A DNA stretch of 64,000 bases. Origin: Todiramphus chloris collaris (taxonomy: Eukaryota > Chordata > Aves > Coraciiformes > Alcedinidae). Position numbers and translations under genes: made by a program. Under the pieces are notes generated by a model. It was not told the DNA's origin. It saw only the letters and a list, made by a program, of their open reading frames with translations, and ran no database searches. The stretch's first letter is position 1. Each line of letters starts with the position of its first letter. The stretch is from the NCBI GenBank assembly GCA_025345505.1, contig JANVCC010000020.1:51447523-51511522 (forward strand), in the 5' to 3' direction. This document shows, piece by piece, positions 49,501 through 61,500 of this stretch.

Positions 49501-52500
49501 CCATATATTTTAAAAAATACTATTAATAGAACATAGTAAGTTTATACGTTGAAATGCCTCCAAAAATTGATACTAAAAAGTCAGAAAGATTTTACTTGTT
49601 TACAAATAAACTGAACTTTAGACTGAGAGTTACAGAATCAACCCTGTAATTAAGGCCCTTTATATTCACATTTATTCCTGAGTTCCACCATCTCCCCCAT
49701 CTTATCTTTAGCAAGTCTTCACCTTATCATTACAGTTGTCCCACCCTGTTAAACTATAGCCATGAAAGATGAGTTTTGCAATATCCTGTATTATATAAAC
49801 TATGAAATAACTTTTGAAAAGCCAAAAAAACCCCAAAACAAAACAAAGAAAACCAACCAAACAAAAAACCAAACACAAAACCAAAAAAACCAACCAAACA
49901 AAAAAAGACAGTGTATCAAAACAACAAAGCCAAGAGACTGTTAGAGGGAAGAAAATATTGTTCAGAAAGTTGAAGTCATGCCCAAACAAGTTCAGAACCA
50001 GCATCTATAGCACATTCAACATAAAATCATAATAAACAGACAAAAATATTTGAGAAATAATTTGCTAAAGGCATAAGAGCTAATAACAAATCCTCCCTAA
50101 AGATGCAAAAGCAGGAAGTCTGCCAGCATCCACATGGCCAACAGAAGATCAAGATGTAAAAGCATGTCTTGAAATAATACATAATCATTGAAAGAAAGTT
50201 ACACAAATTTGGAAGTACTTCTACAGTGATGCCTCCCGTCCCCCGTCCCCTTTTGTTTTCATATGAGGGACATATTAAAAGATGTGTCTCAAACTGAAGT
50301 TACAGTAGCAGAATTTTAGAACAAAATGAATAAAAAATCAAGAATAAAACCTGTGTTACTGTCACATTTAAATTAACACAATTATTTGCAAGAAAGCTTC
50401 TACGAAGGTAATCCATCACAGAATGAGAAAAACATTTCCAGCAAAATTTAAATAACTGGTCATTTAAGTACAAAAACAAATGAGAAATCCTAAGAAAGTC
50501 ACTCTGATACATTAAAAACAGAGATATCTCCAGCTTAAAGTCCCAATATCACACACTGCCAGAAGCTTGGACTACACAGTGGAGGTGCTTTTCCCAGTCC
50601 TGTCCTTTTTCTTGGAGACCTGCAAACACCATCTATCTGAAAGAGGACACCAAACTATATGGAGCTCTGGTTTGACCCGATGTGGCCGTTCTGACATTCT
50701 TGCGAATTCCACGTGGATTTCACCATGCATGTGTACTTTGTATTACTATTCCAAGTTCTCATTTCCCCACACTAGAGGTTTTACCCAGTTGTTCAATCTC
50801 TTGCTGATCAGAGCCTCCAGAATCCAAAGACATGAGAAATTTTGTAAATATGGAATCAAAATAGTTTACAAAACCTGGCCCTTAAAAACTGTTTGGAGGA
50901 AACTAACGCCAAAGAACATCCTTTCTAAAGGCAGGATATAGATCCTGATACAAAAAAACTCTGATGGCTTGAGAGCAAAAACCACAGAAATCAAAACTGT
51001 TTTCAGTTCTTTTATGTACATACTTTAAATGCTTTTACATACAAGTGTATATGCCTGTATGTAAAATGAAACATGAAATGAACCCGTATGCACACACAGT
51101 TTTTATTTATGCATAACATACAAGTTTCATTTGCTGCTAGTTTTTATTTTAAATATAAGTCCACACAAAACCAATTTAGAAGCCTACAAGAGAGGGGTGT
51201 AATCACTATTACAAATAGTCTGATTTGAGGTACTCCAAGTAACAGCACTTATCTTCTCTTAAGAAGCACTGTCAATCTTAGAGCTTTCCAAACCAAGGCA
51301 TCTTTTAGTCTATGCAGTACTTTGATTTCTACAAATTTCATCCAACAATGATACATGTTAAGATCTTAATTTCTTGCTTAGCCTTGGCAATTTCACCTTT
51401 TGAATATCTGCAGATGTTTGTGACCCCATTCCCATCTCCTGTTGTGATCCAGCCAAGTTGCAAGTTTGATTCTTTCAACCTTTTCTATAACTTAATTCTT
51501 CCATCTCTCTAACCCCTTAATTAACTTCATGGCTCACACTGTTGGATGCTCGTATTTTTACTGAGAGTCAGGCATCAATATATTTTAAAACTGCGCTAAA
51601 CATAAATTACATTATAAAATAAAACATTATGAGCTTCTGAAAATGGAAAAAAGAATGGTATTGATTACAGAAGAGTTCTCACTTCCTGTAAACATTTCTA
51701 TCTCCCTCCCTCTCACACACACACATACACACACATACTTTAAAAGAAAACCAGAAACAGGATTTTAATTAAACACCACTAGCCTGAATTTCAAATCACT
51801 GAATAAACAGATGGCCATGCTTCATAGACCGCCAGCAGTCTATTTCAATTAACTGGGATTGGTATTAATGTAATGTCATGGAAGCTAGAAGATTTGAACC
51901 AAGGAAATATGCATATGTGTGTATATATATATATATAAGCAATAGCTACAAATAACATAACATTAAAGTATTTGCCACTATATAAAATTGGTACCAGCAT
52001 AAATAAAGGAGGCTTCTATTTAAGGCCATCATTAAATGCAGACATCTCCCTTAAGTGTGTCAGGATCATTATCAGTACTTACAGACTTCAAATATCTGAC
52101 TTTGTAAAGAACAGTTTTTAAAAATTAAATAAAGGTGTCCTTCTTGGCTTTTCCACAAACAATTTCTAACATTGGACTTACTACTCAGTAATTATTATGG
52201 TCCCCAAGAGTGCAATATTTAAATATGTTTGCTTAAATAGGTAAGCATTTATTGACCTAAAAATCAACATGGTGTTCAGCTAGAAAGATGTTCTGACACT
52301 TCCACATTCGGTAGAACTTTTCATTGCATAAGTCCTAAAAAGGACACTTGCTGTTACTAACACTGACCTTAAGGATGAACATCTACACAAACTTTCACCA
52401 GTGCAAGACAGACTTAAATGTAGGGGAAATTAGAAAGGTATACGACTTCAACAGACACACAGGATATTTCTGACACTATTCAGCCTCTGTCAAATTTTAG

Positions 52501-55500
52501 TTCTACACCCTGTTACCTTGCTCCCCTCACTATTTCTGCAACAGGACTCTAACCCTGAAGTACTCCTGGGATATAGTTCACATTATCTAAATCTGAGCTC
52601 TGCAGATCTTTTAGGTCTCTCCCTACACTGAGCACTGATAATCGACCATTAAGCAGTGATCCAAACCATAAATTTTGCATCCTGACATAAGCATTTAAAG
52701 AAAACGTGTTAAAAGTATTTTTTTGTTTGTTTGTTTAAGACTGTTCATACACCTAGGAAAAAAAAAAAGGATGAGAGATGAATTGCAGTCCTTTCAACTG
52801 CTTTTAAGTGAAAGCTGCAAAGTAAAACAAACTCCTGCACAGATTCACCTTGAGGCTTCTGTGTTCTACAATATTCACTTGGCATTGTGTAACAATATAG
52901 GTATCTTTCCATTGTCCCTTCTGGTCAAGTTAAAAACAATCCTGGCTTACATTCTCAAATCTTACACTGCAATGTGATCTATATTCCTACTCATTTTTGG
53001 TTGCGGGTTTTTTTTCTAATTTTACTCTTTTTGAAGCCCTGTTATATTTAGCAGATCTGTTGACAAACTTGTTTGTACAGGTGGTATCTCCAGTGTTCAG
53101 CATGCCAACTGACAGAAATGCTCTGTGTGACAGCTGGCTGACAGGCATCAAAAGGACAAAACACTTCTGTGTGTCCAGGATCCCAAGACTTCCAAAGAAG
53201 AGAAGAGAAAAGAAGCCACCCTAATTCTTACATTATTCTCATAATATCTGAATAAATATTTTCCAAGACACTTATTCTAATAATTTTCCCCTTCTTTTGA
53301 GAGGAAAAGGAGATGAAGAACGAAGTCACTTAAATATTCACTTTAAAAAGTAATTCAGTATTTTAGAGGAAAAAATGCCATTTGTAGCATTTTTGTATCC
53401 AAGGGACACTCTGATGTTAAAGGACTTTATAATTATCTTCTTTACAGAAGGCTTCCAGTCACAGACACATTCTGTGTTTAACACAATATTAGGCTTATAA
53501 CACAACTTCGTAACAGGGGAGGTCCCTTAACACATAACAAACCCTGCACATCCTTTCAGTGCAATACAAAATCTTTTCAATAGGATAAAAAGTCTCAAGG
53601 CTGTTAAGTAAAAAGACCTATATAAGCAACCAAAAGAGATTAATTCATGGATTTAAAGACAGTATTGACATATATATATTTATATGGAAATAAATTATAC
53701 ACATGCAGAATGTGTATATGGAAATAACATAAATATTTTAATTCACCATTCATAGATATACTTTATTTGAAATTTGTATGCTAATTACAGAGAAAGATAG
53801 CAACTTTTTGAAATATTTATAAAAGTAATAAATACCTGAAGTACTCACAGCAGTGGAGTAAGGGGTATGAGCTCCTGTATTTTCAGCCCAGCAGCCACAA
53901 CCATAAAGAGCTGCCTAAGAAAGAAGTGTATTTTTCATAAATTTAAGTATACAAGGTTTTGGGTTTGTTCCTTTCCCTTAACATTACACAAACGAAGCAT
54001 AACACTAAAAAAAAAAAACAAATCAACAAAAAAGATGAAACCCAAGAAAGATCAAAATATTGACACAAAAGATAAACAAGAAAATCGTAAGAGTCAATAT
54101 TACAATTTCAATCCATTTTGCTACATCTTCTTTTACTGTTCCTCAGAGCTGAGTGATGATCATAGATGTACAGTATTCTAACCTAACTTTAAAGAAAATG
54201 AAGGTACAAATACCAAAAGACAAAGTAATTCCAGGTGTTCCTTATTTATGAAAAGTCCCCTTCACTCTGCTACCGCCAAAGCAAATCTTAAATACATTTC
54301 AAAAAAAGAACTGCTTTTTAGAACAGTGGCAAAAGTGAACCAAAAATACAGCTATACAGAAATAGGCAATCATATTTCTGATGCACCTCAAAATTCCCTC
54401 ACCTATGAACAATGGAAAGTGCCTACACCTGGTGTGTTCTTTTAATATATTGGTCACTTCTACCAATTCACAAGATGATTTAAAAATTAATTAGGATAGT
54501 TTCCCTTAAAATGATGAAAATCTTACTTTAAAGCACTCTAAGCATTTAAGAGACTATTTGTGTTATTAAGGAGGCATTTAAGCCAAAGAAAGCAACTTAC
54601 TCATATATCTGGCAAAAGGTAAATAACTACAGAACTTGTTGCCTATCATATTTTGTAACTGATGGAGGATGCTAAAAATAAAACTCGTATTTGATGTAGT
54701 GATAACACTTTCAGATTTTAATGGGGAGGAAGAGCATCAGTTTGCTGTCACAGCTCTTGCTTAGTGTCACAATGGCTGAACAATCATTCCCAACTAAAAA
54801 GGTATAATCACCTGACCAACTCTTCCAGGATGCTTGAGTGCTAAACCTCCACTGGAGACAGCAGCAGCAACATTTCCTTCTTGGTCAACAACAACTGCAC
54901 CAACTGTATCCAGGGTTCCTGAGTCATTCTCCTGCAGGACACACAAACAGAAACTACTATTAAAAATAGCATATTCAAGTCAGATGGTACTTTCTAGCAA
55001 TGTGCAAGCTAACGTGCACAAAACCAAGTGACAGGTTGGTCAACAAAACAGATTTGCTGTTCATGCATATTGCACCACTTGTGCTGCCATAGGTCTGCCC
55101 AAAATGCTTTCTTGCCTCGCACAGGACCTAAAGAAAACTTCTCTGCAAACAAGAAGGTAATAAGCATCTCAGAGCTCATACAATGCTTAGACTGCCTGTC
55201 TTTACTCACAGAAGTGACAAAAATGCTATTTTCTTAATGTGGCCACTTGCCCACTAAGAACTGACTCAGTAACTCATTCCAAAGATACCATATCAAAAGG
55301 CCTTTCCTAAAAGCTTTGAGAAGGCATCTTCAGAGACTCTGATTTTTAAAGCTACATCTGATTCATTACCATCTAAAGAAAAACTCGAATATTCTGAGTA
55401 GGAAAATAGAAACCTCAAAAAGAAATCTCCCCACAGGACAAGATTCTTTCTCCCAAATTTGTTATCAGTTCAGCAATCTTTAGTTGCTTCCTGGTTGAAG

Positions 55501-58500
55501 CAAGCTACCCTTCACTCCCTCTGGGTCACTAGAAAAGCACTCCTCACTTCCACTGCTTCTGAGCCAGCTTTGCTGCTCTACGAGCACAGGTCTTTCAACA
55601 TTCATTCCTGATATAAGCTCTCTGCTACTGTCTCTCAAACACTTGAGCTGTCTCACCTTGGATCTTTCCGTCCTTTCCCCCTTCCTTAATACACCACAAT
55701 CAGATACTCTAAGAGAAAGAGCAGTTTTCCCCTCTCTGCCTACGCTTGCCCTAGATTCCCCTCTCTGCAGAACCCAGGCCAAGGGACTTTGACTTCATGC
55801 CCAGTCATACACCTTTCATGGGACACAGCATGCAGCATACATAAAAAAACCAAAAGAATGAACTTCACCCATGACATACTCCAAAGACAAACACTACTGT
55901 TGTACAAGCTTTCAAGCCTTTGGCTGATCAGTCTTTCCTGTATAAAAGCTTAACTGCATTAAAAAAAATCCTAAACTTAGACAAACAAATAATTCCAAAG
56001 GATATTAAGTTATTTATATAAGTGCATATTTTCTGGACTACAATCCAGAGTAAGGAAGAAAAAAACCCCCACAAAACAAAAACAAACAAAACCCCTACAC
56101 CCAAATATTCAACTGAAAATTATCAAGTTTCCATCTTCTATAAAAATTTCCTTGGGCATACACCACTTGTCAAGAACAGTTCTCGGGAGAGACATACTGA
56201 TGATACTCTGTCGACACTTAAGAGATAACACGATACTGCACCAGTCCTGAAAGGAAAAAATACACGGTGCAGCACTACACTATTTTCTACAGTGTTTTTC
56301 AAGCAACTGTAACTCCTAAGCAGAAGTGTCATCCTTGGCTTTTACCCAGAGTAACAGTAAGTTTCCTCTCTTCACTTAGACCTAGATCGTCCTGACCAAG
56401 TTCTACACTCAGAAGCTGGCACTAGCTATACTCAATATGAAAACAAACAGATGGATGGCCTAACAGTAAAGGAGAATAACTGCTTGGGAAAAGAGAGGTG
56501 AAAAACTCTAGATCTAGGGTCTCAACAGACGCTGTGAAGAAAAATAAGTTAAAAAGAAGAGGAAAGTAAAAACTTGGATCAGGGAAGGTAGAAGAAATAG
56601 AGGCAAAAGGAGTTTTAAGGACTGGAGAGAAGGGGATAAGAAAAGAGCAAGTTCACTTCCAAGTTGTGAAGACAAAATTAAGCAACGCTTCCTTAACATC
56701 ACATGGGCAAACACATATCACATCTCTCAGGACTGTCAGTCACAACCTAATTCAGATATTATTAACGCAATTGGAACAACACTATTTGGTGGATTTAAAA
56801 GATCTTAAAGAGCAGAGCAGGCTGCTCACTGGAGATGGAGACACCCATCCTTGGAGGCTTTCAAGATCAGATGGAATAAAGCTCTTCTCAATATGAATTT
56901 TGCTATGATCTCATGATTTCTATACAGAGGAGAACTAATATGATGCAGCTTTGTTCTACCCCTTTTTATCAAAGGAAATCACACCCATAATAAAAAATTC
57001 ATTAATAGACAACTACAGATATGAAAATCAAGTCCATCAAAGTTAGGAAATGTCAGAATTAAGGCCACTTGTGTCATCTTAATTCATATTAAATCAAACA
57101 CTTGCGGCTCCCATACAAATACAGAAATAAGGATGAGGCTCAGTAAAGATCTATGTTTTCCATATCATCTCACAGCAAAGACAAAATGCTTGCAGCCTTC
57201 TATGCAACATCTGTACAACGATTTGCTCAGTCTGACATCGATCTTCTACTTTAGCTCTCACATACGTACAATATTTGCCTTCAGTAGCTACGTTACCAAT
57301 TTATTTTTTAAAAGCTCTTTTAATGAAGAAACCACAGGTATTTTCAAGTATATGTTGCATGGAAACTTTCTTCACCGTTATTTCCTTTAAAAGAAGATCT
57401 CTTTTGTATCAGCAATTATTGTCACTTCAGTGGTGTATTTTGTTTGCTTTAGCTTGTTTTATTTTTAGATGGGGCACGTTAGGAAGCTGGAAACCTTTCC
57501 TAAGGGAAGATTTTTTTTTTAACCTGGCCCACACAACCTTATGCAGGAAATCTGTATCATCAAAGTGAAGGAATTCTCTATTATCCTTCTCAGTAATAGA
57601 AGTTTCGGTAGTGTGTGTGATCAGAAAAAGAATAACTGCTGATACTATATTTATGTTCACTCAACAAACTGAAAACCAGTGAGGACCAGCTCTATTCCAT
57701 ACCCAGTGGGAAAAATGCATTGCCAGATCTATTCTAGACCTATTTTTATGTTTACTCCCATTTCAGTATTACTGACTTGACACACTTACAAGTGACACCC
57801 TAAATCACTTTCGTAGTTCAGTAGGTAGTATAGGTAAACCGTACTGACATTATGATTTCTGAAACAGTAAATGAAGAGCTCATCACAATTTACCAAAAGA
57901 ACTTCCTTGACTGCTCCATACAAAAAGGCATTATGTGCCTGAGGAGTTCTAGGAAGAATGCATGTGGTAAGATGACTTTCAAAGTCACACATTTCATCTC
58001 TTCAGATCATATGAACATTGAAAAATACAGCATCCTGTGCAGCTAGTATAAAGACAATCAAAAGAAGCATGCTAAACACTATAATTCACAAAGCCTGAAG
58101 TAAGTCCAAATGCTATATGGGTCCAACAGATAGTAAATGAGATCTGGTTTGCTTGCCCTTCTCTTTTTATGGATTTGATTCATTAATTTAGCACCTTAGA
58201 TTTAAAAATGTCTCAAATTTCAGAGGAACTTTGATTATTACTTGGTGATATTTGTTAACAAATTCCACATGTGATTTCAGCTTACAATTTATACTAACAC
58301 TTCTATGGCAAAAGTCGTTTGGGGATTTTAACAATGTAGTATTGCAACCTAAAATAATCTATTACATAATGTTTTACATGAAAACAACTGCAAGTCATTG
58401 TGAAAAGTAAGACCTCACATTATGGACCAAATAATCAAACTTAGCTAAGAACACGGACACAAAGCAGGCACATGCTCATTTGCACAAATTCAGAGTTCCA

Positions 58501-61500
58501 GCAAGGATTTTAGAAATCTCATCTTTTAATCTCTTAATCTCATCTTTTTTCTTTTTTTAGAAATCTCATTTTTATTCTGCACATTAAAAAAACCCACAAA
58601 CAGTCCTCATTTTACAATAAGGAAGGGCTTAATAGTTTAGGAGAGCTCTATCCAGTGCCTGCTGAGAGATATCTACACACAGGGCCTTTTCCCTCTTGAC
58701 CTAAGATTGTTCTGAAACTCTGTGAGAAAAAATAACCATCCAACCTCATCTCTGAGTATCGTAACTGACAAAATAGAAAATGAATCAATCGGGCCTTCAC
58801 GTTCAAGAGGAGGAAATTATTTCATGCTGTATTCCATAGGTGAGTTTTGTTGTTTTGTTTTGGTTTTATTTTAGCTGGAATGGATTAAAAGTATTAAAGT
58901 TTCTTTTCCCATAATAAATGGGTTTGAAGTATACTTTTCAAGTCTAAAAACTTTTATTATCAAAGACCATTTCAATATGGATATGGGACAGAAAATGTAT
59001 TTCTTCAGGGAAAAGGAAATGCGTAAAATTCAAATTCCTGTTCAAACTGCAAGAATAAAAAAGACAGACACTAGGATTGCCAATGCTATACATATATTTA
59101 CCTTCACATCAACATGGAAAAAGTGATTAAAATTATACTGTGAATGAAAATCGCTATGCATTGACCTCACCTGGACAGTTTTGGCTGGAACTGGGTAAAG
59201 GTTCATGTGGTATGTTCAAAATGATCAATGATGAAAATTATAATGCACAACATACTTCAAAGAAAAGCAGGCATTTCTGCACAACAAAGACAGATACAGG
59301 TTTCTTTTCTAAATACCTTCAGTGTTTGTCTCAATACCATAGCTGAAGAATACGAAACTGCCACTTCCATACACATAATTCAGACTGTTGTGCGCATACT
59401 TCAGTACATATGTTAAACTAGATACAAACTAAATCAGTTTTAATAAACCTCAAACTAAATTATGTTATTTATGGAGTTAAAATAACTATTCTATAAAAAA
59501 ACCTTAACATATAAACACTAACCTATAAAAAAATTCATGTCACTGGAAATTCTTAGCACCACTTATTAAAGTGAAGGAGAGGACAGCTCCTCTTACAAGT
59601 AACTTCAGCATAGCTGTAAATAAAGTTTGTAATAGCAGAAGAGAAATCAAGAAGAGAGCTTTTACCCAAACCATAGTAAGCTATTTTCAACGACAATTTC
59701 CTCTGGTAAGAAGACAAAATTTACTTCTTACTGGTGCTTGAAGTGCAAATTTTAGAATGGCATCTGGCTGAATGAACACATCATAACCAGTTCCCCTATG
59801 AATGTATTTAGTTAATTCACACAAGTAAAAATTATTCCTTAATTATGTAAGTCAGTATGTAAGTCACAAAAACTTTTTTAAAAACCCCTCAATTTTCACA
59901 CCTTCAAAATTCAGTGAAATGGGTCTTCCTGTGTGCAACTGCATAACCCTCTACAAATACTCTATTGGGTAAATAATGAAAAGCAGAGCAAAGAGAAAAT
60001 TCCATTTACTCAGGCAATAAGAGTCCTTTAGTAAGTTACACTGCCTGGTTTTTCCTTACAATTTTTATTGAACTTAAAGAGCCTCTCACAGCCTTTTGGT
60101 ATAATTTCACTTCTACTGAAAAGGAATTTTTAAAACTGTATATTTATTTTTAGCTGGTGAAATTTATCAGCAGCTGAAATTTCCAAGTAATTTCAGCCTT
60201 TCTTTGGTCTGCAATACTATCTCTTCACACAGGCTGTTTGGTTATGATTTCCATTCAACTTTAGCTTTATCATCCTTTCTATCTTGCTCTTCTCCCAAGT
60301 TCTAAAATTTCATAGGCAAAAAAAGGACCAGAATTTATAACAATTTGTGCAGTACTGGCAAGAGACGCACATAAGTGAAGCTGTAGCACAGGGTTGAAGT
60401 GGGTGAGTCAAACTAGACAAAAAACAGCTATCAAGTCCTGTTGAAAGAGACATGTCTGCAGCTCCAGAGCAGCACAGCAAATAAAATTTAATATTTATTA
60501 AAGTTAATCATCTTGTAAAATTAAGCTTTTAATTATTCACGTATTTAAATGGTTTTAAACAATTCTTTTTAAACCTAACATGGAACTCAGCTTTGACAGT
60601 ATGAGTTTTGAGATGACATCATGTGCCTCATCCTTGCTAAATGACTCTTCTCTATTAGCCCAGAGAGAACTATTCTATTCTCTCCCTCTTTTTTTTTTTT
60701 CTTTTTTTTTTTTAGAATTTGCTCTCATAGAATTTTATTTTCCATTTCAGAAAACTAAGCTCTCTCTAAGGCTGCAATTTTACACTCGTGGATAACACAA
60801 GCAGTCCACACTGTTAGCATGGTTTGATTTTCATCCTCCCTCCATGGACAGGATGTGCTCAGAAAGCTGACAAAACCAGTGTGTTATATTACTGTATTAC
60901 TTACCGGTGAGTAGAGCTCTATTTGATCACCTCCTTTACCTACCATCACTGGCCTTTGGGGGTCTCCCACAAGCGCTGCATATGACTCTGGAGCCCTTGA
61001 AATTTCAAATTGCAGGTCGGTAAGCTCATGCATTGGCGTATGTTTCAAGCATTGACTTGCCCCTTATTACATGAACATCAAGGCTGTACAGAGACCCCTC
61101 CTCCCTCAGTTACATTTTAACATCGTTAGTTTCACATGGAGGTATGTGAAGTGCTGTAAACAGGAGAAGTTCCAAAACAAAAAACTAACTTTCCCCCCGG
61201 CCTCTAGCCTTACTTTCTTTACAGGACTTCTCTTTGAAAATAGAATTATCAGCATTCTGATATGAAAACTTCTTATCTAAGAACACAGGAAAAAAATGCC
61301 TAATTTAACACTGGTTTGCAATTGCACAACTACAGAGAATAAACATGTCTGCCAGTTCTCTGGGATTTATGTTATTTATATTAACATATGCAACTACATA
61401 AGGCAGTGATCAGTCAGTTTACCAGAGAAAAGAGAAATGGCCAATCTGAAAGCCCACAGGTCCCAAATAAAGCATAGGCATTTAACTTAAGGAGCTATAC

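Larger units (their letters stand above)
36595..53835 (-). other. Largest TASP1 intron (about 17.2 kb)
   Basis: This intron contains the 1.8 kb CR1 copy (45440-47204), a 66-bp CR1 tail (47743-47808), a CA/TA microsatellite (36670-36735), A-runs (38418-38440), A/C-rich DNA (41033-41115, 49822-49910) and dinucleotide repeats (51712-51738, 51919-51937). Two overlapping ORFs at 48454-49105 and one at 50567-50941 look like chance frames. A GC-richer segment lies at about 37.8-38.3 kb. Confidence 0.8.

Noticed and set aside
50567..50941. 124-codon plus-strand ORF in the 17 kb intron
   Set aside because: No recognisable motif, no splice or promoter context, composition like surrounding intron. Not supported as a gene.
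55480..55782. 100-codon minus-strand ORF between TASP1 exons
   Set aside because: It lies in an intron of the same strand with no splice sites or conservation evidence; taspase 1 has no such segment at this point.
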